From: Halanaerobium polyolivorans
GTDB lineage: Bacteria > Bacillota > Halanaerobiia > Halanaerobiales > Halanaerobiaceae
Assembly: GCF_020711195.1 (NCBI RefSeq)
Contig: NZ_JAJFAT010000002.1
Coordinates: 124,001-188,000 of the forward strand
Direction: 5' to 3'
DNA: 64,000 bases
In this document: piece by piece, positions 1-7,998 of the stretch
Position numbering within the stretch: position 1 is the stretch's first letter
Layout of the letters: each line of letters starts with the position of its first letter
The notes under the pieces: model-generated
Databases searched by the model: none
The model's input: only the letters and a program-made list of their open reading frames with translations
Told to the model about the DNA's origin: nothing
Made by a program: the position numbers and the translations under genes

Positions 1-333
1 GAAGAATCCGAGCTAGGTCTTTTAAGTGAAAATGATTATAATATGATGGAAAAAGCAGCTGAAAAAATGAGAGGTCCTATTAGCTGTACAAGATGTGAAT
101 ACTGTCTGCCCTGTCCAGAAGAAGTTAATATTCCTGAGATTTTTCATTTATATAATAAAGCAAAATTAATGGGTGAAGAAGAAAAAATGGCAGACAAATA
201 TTATGAACTTGATGATAAAACTAGGGCAGATAATTGTATAGAATGTCAGCAATGTGAGGCTGTTTGTCCCCAAAATATAGAAATTATTGAGCTGTTAAAG
301 CAAGCAGAAGATTTTTTTAGCGAGTATAAGTGA
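1..333 (+). CDS. Aldo/keto reductase with ferredoxin-like C-terminus (3' part only)
   Basis: The frame is open from base 1, so only the last 110 codons are present and the start lies outside the window. Two cysteine clusters are visible, CTRCEYCLPCP and CIECQQCEAVCP, spaced as in the 4Fe-4S domain that follows the TIM barrel in many clostridial aldo/keto reductases (COG1453). The preceding helix (MMEKAAEKMRGP) also fits that family. The role would be NAD(P)H- or ferredoxin-linked reduction of a carbonyl in the cytoplasm; the substrate cannot be told. It could instead be another oxidoreductase with a C-terminal ferredoxin domain, because the catalytic barrel is not visible here. Confidence 0.75.
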   Translation, partial: EESELGLLSENDYNMMEKAAEKMRGPISCTRCEYCLPCPEEVNIPEIFHLYNKAKLMGEEEKMADKYYELDDKTRADNCIECQQCEAVCPQNIEIIELLKQAEDFFSEYK

Positions 334-383
334 AATTATTAAATTCTTGTTTTAATTTTATTTGTTTTAGGAGTTGATCAGAT

Positions 384-1277
384 TTGACTAAGAAAGTTAA
401 GTTTATTTATAATCCTGCTGCAGGTGATAGAAGTGTAATTAGATATCTGGATAATTTTTTTGAGAAATTTCAGTCAGCAGGTTTTAAATTAGATGTATAT
501 AGAAGTATGGAAGAAGGAGATTTTCGGAATGGGCTTGATGACCTAAGTGAAGATCATAAAGCTATTATCATTGCTGGAGGTGATGGTTCTGCCAGTAATG
601 TAATTAATATCATGCAGCAGAAAAATATCGAGCTACCTTTGGGAATTATTCCAACAGGTACAGCCAATGATTTTGCATCATATATAGGTATGAGTGAAAA
701 TATTGAAAGAAGTATTGATACTATTTTGAAATGGAAGATTAAAGAAGTTGATATTGGAAGAGTAAATGATAGATTTTTTCTTAATGTATGTGCAGGTGGT
801 GTTATATCTAATATTGCTCATCGCACAGAAACTGAAATGAAAAACCGATTAGGTAAGGTTGCATATTATCTTTATGGTTTAAAAGAATTAACAAATATCA
901 AACCTATGGCCTTGAAAATAACAAGCTCACAAAGGGAGATCAGTGGCGAATTTTTAGCTTTTTTTATCTTTAATAGTAAAGATGCTGGTGGTTTTAAAAA
1001 TATTGCTCAATTTGCATCGATTGATGATGGTCTTTTTGATTTAATTGCTATTAAATCTGCTAATATTATAAAGATTAGTTCTGTTATTGCAGATCTTTTA
1101 CAGGGTAAAAATATTAATAATGATAATATAATTTATATTCAAGATGAGTATTTTAAAATAGAAAAAATAGGTGATGATAGAGCTATAGAACATTGTGATA
1201 TAGATGGAGAAAAGGGGCCGAGATTCCCCCTGGAAATACAATTACTACCAAAGGCTCACAAAATAATTAGTGGTTGA
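384..1277 (+). CDS. Diacylglycerol kinase-family lipid kinase (YegS/DagK type)
   Basis: A 297-residue protein starting at TTG 384 behind TAGGAG at 368-373. It has the DAGK catalytic fold signatures: an N-terminal strand with YNPAAG (residues 9-14), the nucleotide-binding GGDG at 65-68 followed by SASNVIN, and PTGTANDFA around 90-98. Length matches the bacterial DagK/YegS family of about 290-310 residues. Members phosphorylate diacylglycerol or related lipids at the inner face of the membrane and recycle lipid headgroup precursors. GGDGS replaces the more usual GGDGT, a conservative change. It stands alone, with a terminator downstream; substrate specificity is inferred from the family only. 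Confidence 0.85.
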   Translation: MTKKVKFIYNPAAGDRSVIRYLDNFFEKFQSAGFKLDVYRSMEEGDFRNGLDDLSEDHKAIIIAGGDGSASNVINIMQQKNIELPLGIIPTGTANDFASYIGMSENIERSIDTILKWKIKEVDIGRVNDRFFLNVCAGGVISNIAHRTETEMKNRLGKVAYYLYGLKELTNIKPMALKITSSQREISGEFLAFFIFNSKDAGGFKNIAQFASIDDGLFDLIAIKSANIIKISSVIADLLQGKNINNDNIIYIQDEYFKIEKIGDDRAIEHCDIDGEKGPRFPLEIQLLPKAHKIISG

Positions 1278-1371
1278 TGGGGTAATTTTGCAGGAATAAA
1301 GCCAATTTTGTCTAATTATATATTATATGTATATAACTTTTGCATATAATTTTACCCTGCTGCCAGGTAAG

Positions 1372-1402
1372 AGCCTCTCAAAGATGAGGGGCTTTTATCA
1401 TC
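1372..1402 (+). terminator. Rho-independent terminator after the lipid kinase gene
   Basis: An 8-bp stem AGCCTCTC / GAGGGGCT (one G-T pair) with loop AAAGAT, followed by TTTATC. It separates the kinase gene from the solute-binding protein gene. Confidence 0.65.
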
Positions 1403-1439
1403 TAAAAAAATTAAAATAATTATGGGTGGAGGAAAAATC

Positions 1440-2696
1440 TTGAAGTTGATTAAAAAAATATTTTTTTTAATTTTAGTTTTTATTGTATTTTTAAGTTTTA
1501 ATACAAAAGCAGAAACTCAAATAGAATTTTGGACTATAAATTTAAGTCCTCAATATGATCAATATTTTTTGAATAAAATCGCTGAATTTGAAGCTCAAAA
1601 CCCAGAGCTTAAAATTAAGTGGGAAGACATAAGTTTCTCTTCAATTCAGCAGAAATTAAGACAAAAGATTTCTGAAGGCAAAGCACCTCAAGTAGTTAAT
1701 CTTTCTCCTCAGTTGATGTCTGCTTTAGTTTATGAAGATTTGTTATATGCAATTTCTAATTTCGAGCAGAACTATGGTGCGGAATATTTTATAAATTTAT
1801 GGGAATCTAATAATTATGATGGTGAAATATATGCTTTTCCCTGGTATGTGAGCACAAGGATTATGGCTTATAATAAGGAAATTTTTAAAATTGCGGGCTT
1901 AAATCCAGAAGATTTTCCGCAAAATCAAAGTGATTTTTTTGAGACTGCTCGCAAGCTAAAAGTAGGAAGTGGAGTTTATGCTTTTATGCCTCAGCTGCAG
2001 ATACATGAAGAATTTAAAAAAGCCGGGCTAAATATATTTGAATTAAATAATGATAAGCCTAGAGCCGCTTTTAATAATGATAAGGCAGTTGCAATAGTTG
2101 CAGAATATCAAAATCTTGCTAAAGAGAGAGTAGTACCAGCAGATAGCCTTAATTCTTCTTTTAATATTGCCTTAGATAGATATTTAAAAAATGAACTAGC
2201 AGTTTTAATTACAGCTCCCCAGTTTTTAAAAGAGATAGAAGCAGAATCAAATTACTTAAAAGATATGACTGCTTTAGCTGCTATACCTTCTGGTGAGGGA
2301 GAATTAATCAATGCTTCTTTGATGAATTTAGTCATTCCTAAAACAGCTGAAAATAAAGCAGAAGCAGCTGAATTTGCAGCTTTTATAACCGGGGCAGAAG
2401 CACAGAGGGAATTTTCTAAAATAACTGGTCTGCTTCCATCGGCAAAAAATGCAGTTAATACTGATTTTTTTCTTGAGAATAATTCAGAAGCTGAAGAGAT
2501 TTCTTTAACTGATCAGGCTAGATATCTCTTAGCAAAAGAACTGGAGAATATGGCTGATATGACCCTGCTGATTGAAAATTCTTCTGCTTTAACAAGAGCT
2601 ATGAATGAACAGTTTGCAAGAGCTTTTGCTGATAAAATAACTGCTCAAGAAGCTGTAGATATTATGGAGCAGCGTTTTAATGAAATCTTAGATTAA
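1440..2696 (+). CDS. Extracellular solute-binding protein, family 1 (sugar type)
   Basis: I place the start at TTG 1440, 5 bases after GGTGGAGG, because the in-frame ATG at 1422 lies within the ribosome binding site. The product is then 418 residues with a signal peptide (KLIKKIFF, hydrophobic stretch, FNTKA-ET) and no lipobox cysteine, so it should be secreted or periplasmic. The mature part begins TQIEFWTINLSPQ and shows the family 1 binding-protein pattern (FEAQNPELKIKWEDI, YDGEIYAFPWYV). Such proteins deliver sugars to ABC importers, but no permease or ATPase gene lies next to it. A GHL10-type hydrolase gene follows within 60 bases, so the pair may act on one glycan. The ligand is unknown. 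Confidence 0.85.
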   Translation: MKLIKKIFFLILVFIVFLSFNTKAETQIEFWTINLSPQYDQYFLNKIAEFEAQNPELKIKWEDISFSSIQQKLRQKISEGKAPQVVNLSPQLMSALVYEDLLYAISNFEQNYGAEYFINLWESNNYDGEIYAFPWYVSTRIMAYNKEIFKIAGLNPEDFPQNQSDFFETARKLKVGSGVYAFMPQLQIHEEFKKAGLNIFELNNDKPRAAFNNDKAVAIVAEYQNLAKERVVPADSLNSSFNIALDRYLKNELAVLITAPQFLKEIEAESNYLKDMTALAAIPSGEGELINASLMNLVIPKTAENKAEAAEFAAFITGAEAQREFSKITGLLPSAKNAVNTDFFLENNSEAEEISLTDQARYLLAKELENMADMTLLIENSSALTRAMNEQFARAFADKITAQEAVDIMEQRFNEILD

Positions 2697-2752
2697 GCTA
2701 ATTTAAATATAGATTATTTTTGGATTCTATATTTATTATAAAGGAGATTATG

Positions 2753-4405
2753 ATGAAAAATTTTAATTTTAAGCTTAGTATTTTATTTTTAATTACAATA
2801 ATTATATCTTTCACTTTAACAACTGCTGCTTATTTTAAAACTGATGATTATAGGCCAATTTTGTTAGAAGTTAGAAGAGCTGAAAGAGCAATCAGAGAAG
2901 CAGAAAATAGGCTTGAACAGGCAGAAAAGAATTTTATTTTAATTGATAAAGAGTTAACTGCAGATATCCAGGCTGAGCTTGAAGAAAACTATCAATTAAT
3001 GATAAAAGCTTATCAGCAAAAAAATGATACAGATTTAAGAAAATTTAAAGATAAAGTTGTTGCTCAGGCAGATCAATTGGCTTTATCAGCAGTTGAATCA
3101 AAAGAGGTACAGTTAAGAGCTTTTTGGCTTGACAGCAGAACACTAGCTCAGGCAGCAAACAGAGAAGGTGTTCAAGAATTACTTGATTTAGCCGCTATGG
3201 CTAATTTTAATGTAATTTTCCCTGAAATTTATTTTAAGGGCCAGTCTATTGTTCCTGATAATGAGCTTATAGAGCAGGATGAAAGATTTAAGGATTGGGA
3301 TGAAGATCCTCTAAAAGTTCTGATTGAAGAAGCTCAACTAAGAGAGCTTGAAGTTCACGGTTGGGTTTGGGTTTTTAATGAAAATACTGCGGGAGAAGCA
3401 GGGCCTATACTCCAGAAAAATCCAGAGTGGGCAAATAAAAATAAAGCAGGAGATTTCATAACTTATCACAATACAAGCTGGCTTAGTCCTGCAAGAGAAG
3501 ATGTAAAGCAATATCTTCAGCAGAGATATCTTTATTTGGTTGAGCACTATGATCTAGATGGTATTAATTTAGATTATATTCGTTATCCCGATGAATTTCA
3601 CGGCAGCTTTGGTTATGATCAAAAAAATGTAGAATTATTTATTCGAGAAACAGGGATCAATCCTTTTGCTATTGAAGATGATAGTGAAGCAGAATCTAAA
3701 TGGAATAGATTTCGAGAAAATTTGATCACAGAAATGGTTAAAGAAACAGCACAACTTTTAAGAGAAAAAGATCCAGATTTGAAATTGTCGGCAGATGTGT
3801 TGCCAGGGCTTGAAGAAGCTAGATACCGCTCAATGCAAAATTGGGGTTTGTGGCTGGAAAAAGGATATTTAGATTTTGTGCTGCCGATGACTTATACAGA
3901 AAATATGTTCTCTGAATTAGAAAGATGGATTAAAAATGATAGAAAAAGATTGACTGAGCCTATTTATCCAGGGATAGCTGTATTTATGTTAACTGAAAGA
4001 CAGCTCTTAAGACAAATAGAGGAAATTAATAGCTTAAACCCAAATGGTTTGTCACTTTTTGCAGCAGCTCATCTTAAGGAAAATGATTTTGAGATCTTAG
4101 CTCAAGGCTTATTTAGAAATAGAGCCCTGCTTGCAGACAATGATAAAAATAAAGCTTTAAAAACTATTTATAATAATATAATTACTAGATTAGAAATGAT
4201 GGAAGAGACAGCTTTATTAAAAGAAGCTGACAAAAAAGTTATAGAGAATTATCTAAATGAAAGTTTAGAATTTAAAAATAATGATAATAATAAAACAAAT
4301 TTGTCATATTTTTTAGATGAAAATTCTATAGAACTAAATGCTCAAATTAGAGATATTTTAATTAATGACTTTAATTATCTCAATGATATTTTAACTTTTT
4401 ATTAA
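2753..4405 (+). CDS. Secreted glycoside hydrolase-like GHL10 protein (DUF187/YngK family)
   Basis: The best start is ATG 2753, six bases after AAGGAG at 2741-2746; ATG 2750 and an upstream TTG are less well placed. The product has 550 residues. It starts with a hydrophobic export segment (FKLSILFLITIIISFTL), then a charged probable coiled coil (about residues 30-110). A TIM-barrel-type domain follows, with the DUF187/GHL10 signatures LRAFWLDSRTL, FPEIYFKGQSI, HGWVWVFNEN, DGINLDYIRYP and DFVLPMTY. Members are thought to act on peptidoglycan-like or other polysaccharides, but few have been tested. It is probably cotranscribed with the solute-binding protein upstream (56-base gap, no terminator). 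The C-terminal 110 residues are not assigned. Confidence 0.82.
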   Translation: MKNFNFKLSILFLITIIISFTLTTAAYFKTDDYRPILLEVRRAERAIREAENRLEQAEKNFILIDKELTADIQAELEENYQLMIKAYQQKNDTDLRKFKDKVVAQADQLALSAVESKEVQLRAFWLDSRTLAQAANREGVQELLDLAAMANFNVIFPEIYFKGQSIVPDNELIEQDERFKDWDEDPLKVLIEEAQLRELEVHGWVWVFNENTAGEAGPILQKNPEWANKNKAGDFITYHNTSWLSPAREDVKQYLQQRYLYLVEHYDLDGINLDYIRYPDEFHGSFGYDQKNVELFIRETGINPFAIEDDSEAESKWNRFRENLITEMVKETAQLLREKDPDLKLSADVLPGLEEARYRSMQNWGLWLEKGYLDFVLPMTYTENMFSELERWIKNDRKRLTEPIYPGIAVFMLTERQLLRQIEEINSLNPNGLSLFAAAHLKENDFEILAQGLFRNRALLADNDKNKALKTIYNNIITRLEMMEETALLKEADKKVIENYLNESLEFKNNDNNKTNLSYFLDENSIELNAQIRDILINDFNYLNDILTFY

Positions 4406-4461
4406 TTTTTTGTAGTTTTTTGTCATTAGAGCTTTGGAATATTAGAGGAAGGTGTTATAAT

Positions 4462-4725
4462 ATGAGTAAAGTAGTAATAATATCTTGTCAGATATCTTTT
4501 TATCCTCTTTATACAGAAAATGTTAATGAGGAAGTAAAAGAGGTTATTAATTTAATTGAAAATTCAGAACTGCAGAGTAAAAGTGATGCGATTTCGACTA
4601 CTATATTTGGAGAAAGTGAGCAGATTTATGCTCTGCTGGCCCAAATAACAGATTTTATGACAGCTAAAAATTTTAAATTTGCCATGAGCTGTAATATTTC
4701 AAACAGCTGTGGGTGTGAAATTTAA
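4462..4725 (+). CDS. YkoF-related thiamine/HMP-binding domain protein
   Basis: ATG 4462 is preceded by GGAAGGTG; the frame is open further upstream but without a better start. The 87-residue product has the single-domain YkoF/MTH1187-like pattern: an N-terminal strand (KVVIISCQISFYPL), a helix (VNEEVKEVINLIE), then ISTTIFGESEQIYALL and FAMSCNISNSCGC. Bacillus YkoF has two such domains and binds thiamine or hydroxymethylpyrimidine; single-domain relatives may form dimers. The metallo-hydrolase gene follows directly, in the same frame after this stop codon, so the two are cotranscribed. The ligand is inferred from the family only. Confidence 0.65.
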   Translation: MSKVVIISCQISFYPLYTENVNEEVKEVINLIENSELQSKSDAISTTIFGESEQIYALLAQITDFMTAKNFKFAMSCNISNSCGCEI

Positions 4726-4737
4726 AGGGGGGCTATT

Positions 4738-5544
4738 ATTATCTCTGCTTATCCTAAAATTACTATTTTGGTAGAAAATACTGTTTATGAAAAAGATCTA
4801 TTGGCCGAACATGGTCTTTCATTATACATTGAATTTAATAGTGAAAATTATCTTTTTGATAGTGGACAGGGACTTGTTTTAGAGCATAATGCTGAACAAT
4901 TAGATATTGATTTAACTGAACTTGATGCTTTGATCTTGAGTCATGGCCATTATGATCACACAGGAGGAGTTCAGAGACTCTTAGAATTAAATGAAGATTT
5001 AGATGTTTATGCTCATCCAGACTTTAAAATAGAGAGATTTTCTAAAAAAAGGCAAAGATTAGTACCTGTATCATATCAAGGTCCAGAAATAAAAAATCTG
5101 CATAAAATTAAAAGTGATAGAGAAATAGCAAAAAACCTTTTTCTTACTGGTGAGATCAAAGCTGCAAAAGATTATTTAAACAATAAATATCAGCAAAAAG
5201 TTAAAGGTAAACTAGGAGTAGATAAATTTAATGATGATATCAGCCTCTTTGTTCAAAGTGAACAAGGATTAGTAATTATTTTAGGCTGTAGTCATAAAGG
5301 AATTATTAATATTGTTGAAGAAATAATAAAGAAGAGTGGAGAAAATAAAATAGACAAAATAATTGGAGGCATGCATCTAAAAAATGCTGATGATGAAAAA
5401 TTACAAAATATTGCAAATTATTTTCAAACTATAAATATCAATTCAATTTATCCTCTTCACTGCAGTGGTAAAAAAGCTTCCTATTTTTTAAAAGAAAGAT
5501 TAGGAGATAAAATTAAATTTGCCGGGGTTGGTGACAGTATATAG
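4738..5544 (+). CDS. MBL-fold metallo-hydrolase, probable ATT start
   Basis: A metallo-beta-lactamase-fold protein of about 268 residues (COG1237 type). It carries the zinc motif SHGHYDHTGG, then a second ligand region LGCSHKGI and a C-terminal PLHCSG. The first ATG/GTG/TTG codon in frame is TTG 4768, but it has no ribosome binding site and would cut away the first strand (PKITILVENT), which the family conserves. AAAGGGGGG lies at 4724-4732, and the only codons at suitable spacing are ATT 4735, ATT 4738 and ATC 4741. The frame upstream is closed by the YkoF-like gene's TAA at 4723. I therefore infer initiation at ATT, most likely 4738. The substrate is unknown; relatives include dihydropteroate-synthase-related and phosphodiesterase-like enzymes. 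Confidence 0.8.
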   Translation: MISAYPKITILVENTVYEKDLLAEHGLSLYIEFNSENYLFDSGQGLVLEHNAEQLDIDLTELDALILSHGHYDHTGGVQRLLELNEDLDVYAHPDFKIERFSKKRQRLVPVSYQGPEIKNLHKIKSDREIAKNLFLTGEIKAAKDYLNNKYQQKVKGKLGVDKFNDDISLFVQSEQGLVIILGCSHKGIINIVEEIIKKSGENKIDKIIGGMHLKNADDEKLQNIANYFQTININSIYPLHCSGKKASYFLKERLGDKIKFAGVGDSI

Positions 5545-5555
5545 GAGGAGATTTT

Positions 5556-6677
5556 ATGAATATAACTTTTGATTTAGGTGAATTATTTGGTATACCTATC
5601 AAATTACATTTAAGTTTATTAATCATTCTTCCCTTTTTTGTCTGGGCTTTTGGCAGTAATTTTATCTATTTAACAGAGCAGACAGATATAGCAAGAGGAG
5701 AATTACTTTTAAATCCCTATATACTTGGAGCAATAATGGCTACCTTACTTTTTATGAGTGTTTTAGCCCATGAGCTGGCTCATTCTCTTACTGCAAGAAG
5801 TAAAGGAGTTAAAACAAACGATATTACCCTGGTTTTATTTGGTGGGATGGCTAATATAGAGGATTTTTCTGATAACCCAAATGATGAAATTGTAATTTCT
5901 GCCAGTGGGCCACTATTGAGTTTGGTAATTGGTTTGATTTTGGTACCAGCTGCAAATTTAGCTCCAGATTTTTTACTAGAAGATATTCGCTTAATTATTC
6001 TTTATACAGGACAGTTAAATATAATATTAGCTTTATTTAATTTACTGCCTGCTTTTCCAACCGATGGAGGCAGAATATTAAGAGCTGTTATAGCTAAAAA
6101 ACATTCTCTTGCAGAAGCTACTGAAATTGCATCTAGGGTTGGGAAAATTTTTGCGGTAGCTTTTGGTATTTTTGGTTTAATGAGCGGTAACCTATTATTA
6201 GTTCTAATTGCTTTGTTTATTTATTTTGGTGCTATGCAGGAACATAAATACAGCAATATTAAATCGGCTCTTTCCAATCTGAGGGTTAAAGATTTAATGA
6301 CCAAAGATGTCAAAACTGTAGAAGGAAAAATTAGTGTTCATCAGCTGATAGAAAAAATGTTTGATTATAAACATTCTGGTTTTCCAGTTGAAAGAGATGG
6401 TAAAATCATTGGAATGGTCACAATGGAGGATGCCAGAAAAATTCCTAAAGAAGAATACAGTAATACTCCTGTGCAGGCCATAATGACAAAAGAGATCCAC
6501 AGTGTAAAGGCAGAGGATGAATTATATGAAGCTTTTAAACTTCTTTTTCAGGAAGATATAGGTAGACTTTTAGTAATGGAAGGTGAAGAACTTAAAGGTA
6601 TAATAACTCGCTCTGATGTTATGACAGGGATTAGAGTTCAGCAGTTAGAAAATATTAAAAGGAACAATGATGATTGA
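5556..6677 (+). CDS. Site-2 protease family M50 metallopeptidase with two CBS domains
   Basis: A 373-residue membrane protein starting at ATG 5556 behind AGGAGGAG. Transmembrane segments surround the zinc motif HELAH at 72-76 and the third ligand region NLLPAFPTDGGRIL. After about residue 225 there are two CBS domains (VKDLMTKDVKTVEG and VQAIMTKEIHSVKA). This is the Rip3/SpoIVFB-like group, which cleaves substrates within or next to the membrane; CBS domains usually sense adenine nucleotides. The substrate is not evident. The gene follows the MBL-fold gene by 11 bases and is probably in the same transcript. Confidence 0.88.
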   Translation: MNITFDLGELFGIPIKLHLSLLIILPFFVWAFGSNFIYLTEQTDIARGELLLNPYILGAIMATLLFMSVLAHELAHSLTARSKGVKTNDITLVLFGGMANIEDFSDNPNDEIVISASGPLLSLVIGLILVPAANLAPDFLLEDIRLIILYTGQLNIILALFNLLPAFPTDGGRILRAVIAKKHSLAEATEIASRVGKIFAVAFGIFGLMSGNLLLVLIALFIYFGAMQEHKYSNIKSALSNLRVKDLMTKDVKTVEGKISVHQLIEKMFDYKHSGFPVERDGKIIGMVTMEDARKIPKEEYSNTPVQAIMTKEIHSVKAEDELYEAFKLLFQEDIGRLLVMEGEELKGIITRSDVMTGIRVQQLENIKRNNDD

Positions 6678-6700
6678 ATCATAGATATTGCCAATTGTAA

Positions 6701-7939
6701 ATGGATTTTAGGAGGATGATTAAAATAAGATACGATTATGATTTAAGTGAAGTAATAAATATAGATGTATTACAGAGTATTCAGGATAAATTTGCAGAAG
6801 CTACCGGTTTAGCAGCTGTAATAGTTGATAGGGATGGAATCCCAGTTACTAACTGCAGTAGGTTTACTTCTTTTTGCAAAACAATTCGTTATTGTGAAAA
6901 AGGTTTTCAAAAATGTACTCTTTCTGATTCACAGGGAGGGATTAGAGCAAAAGAAGAGGGTAAGTCTGCTCCATATGTTTGTGAATCTGGCTTAATAGAT
7001 ATGGCTGCTCCAATAATTTTAGAAAATCGTTTTATTGGGACTATTTTATGTGGGCAGATAATTCTAGAAGAAGATGGGCGTGAAAAAACTTTAGCACGGG
7101 TTAAAGAGAGAACCAAAGATATTGATATCGACTTTGATACAATTAAAAGGAAATTCAATGATATTGAAGTGCTGCCTAAAAGCAGGATAGTAGCTGCCAC
7201 AGAGTTTCTTTCAATAACAGCTAACTATATTGCTGAGATGGGCTTAGCAAATATTTATCAGCAGGAATTATTAGAAGAATCTAGATCTAGAAGACAGTTA
7301 GAAGAACATTTGAGAACAAAAAAGTTACAAATTTTACAGTCACAGGTTAATCCGCATTTTCTTTTCAATGTTCTAAACTCTATTGCCCGACTTTCTCTGA
7401 TAGAGGGAGCTTCTGAAACAGAGGATATGGTTTATGCCTTATCAGATTTACTTAGATATAGTTTAAGGAATGTAGAAGAAGTTGTTAAATTAGAAGAGGA
7501 ATTAAACTGTGTTAAAGACTATATAACAATTCAACAGAAAAGATACAAGGATAAATTTGACTTTGTAATTGATATTGAAGAAGAGTTTATGGATATCAAT
7601 ATTCCTTTGTTAACCATTCAGCCTTTACTGGAAAATTCAATTATCCATGGATTTAAAGAAAAGGCAACTGGACGAGTTGAAATTAAAGCTGAAAAAAATG
7701 AAAAGATGATCAGTATTTCTGTAATTGATAATGGTTTAGGAATGAAAAAGAATTTTTCTGAAGACCTTTTAGATTCCAGAACTAAAAACAAAGATAAAAT
7801 TACAAGTCATATAACTGGAATTGGCATCAACAATGTTCATCAAAGATTAAAACATTATTTTGGTGAAGAATATGGTTTAGAAATCAATAGTGAAATAAAT
7901 AATGGAACCGAGGTTAAAATTAATCTACCAAGAGATTGA
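6701..7939 (+). CDS. PocR-domain sensor histidine kinase (LytS/YesM class)
   Basis: A 412-residue protein without transmembrane segments, so a cytoplasmic sensor. Residues about 20-180 form a PocR ligand-binding domain with its conserved cysteines (SFCKTIRYCEKGF, PYVCESGLIDMAAP, LCGQI). A short coiled coil leads to the His_kinase domain with QVNPHFLFNVLN (phospho-acceptor H219) and an ATP-binding domain with DNGLGM. In Salmonella, PocR senses 1,2-propanediol and turns on pdu and cob; this domain on a kinase next to a pdu locus points to the same signal. The start is uncertain: ATG 6701 has no ribosome binding site, while AGGAGG at 6709-6714 touches ATG 6716. The partner response regulator gene is next. 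Confidence 0.88.
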   Translation: MDFRRMIKIRYDYDLSEVINIDVLQSIQDKFAEATGLAAVIVDRDGIPVTNCSRFTSFCKTIRYCEKGFQKCTLSDSQGGIRAKEEGKSAPYVCESGLIDMAAPIILENRFIGTILCGQIILEEDGREKTLARVKERTKDIDIDFDTIKRKFNDIEVLPKSRIVAATEFLSITANYIAEMGLANIYQQELLEESRSRRQLEEHLRTKKLQILQSQVNPHFLFNVLNSIARLSLIEGASETEDMVYALSDLLRYSLRNVEEVVKLEEELNCVKDYITIQQKRYKDKFDFVIDIEEEFMDINIPLLTIQPLLENSIIHGFKEKATGRVEIKAEKNEKMISISVIDNGLGMKKNFSEDLLDSRTKNKDKITSHITGIGINNVHQRLKHYFGEEYGLEINSEINNGTEVKINLPRD

Positions 7940-7998
7940 TATAAATATAATAAATAAATGTTATTTAAATATATAGAGAAGAGATTGGAGGGTAGCAA

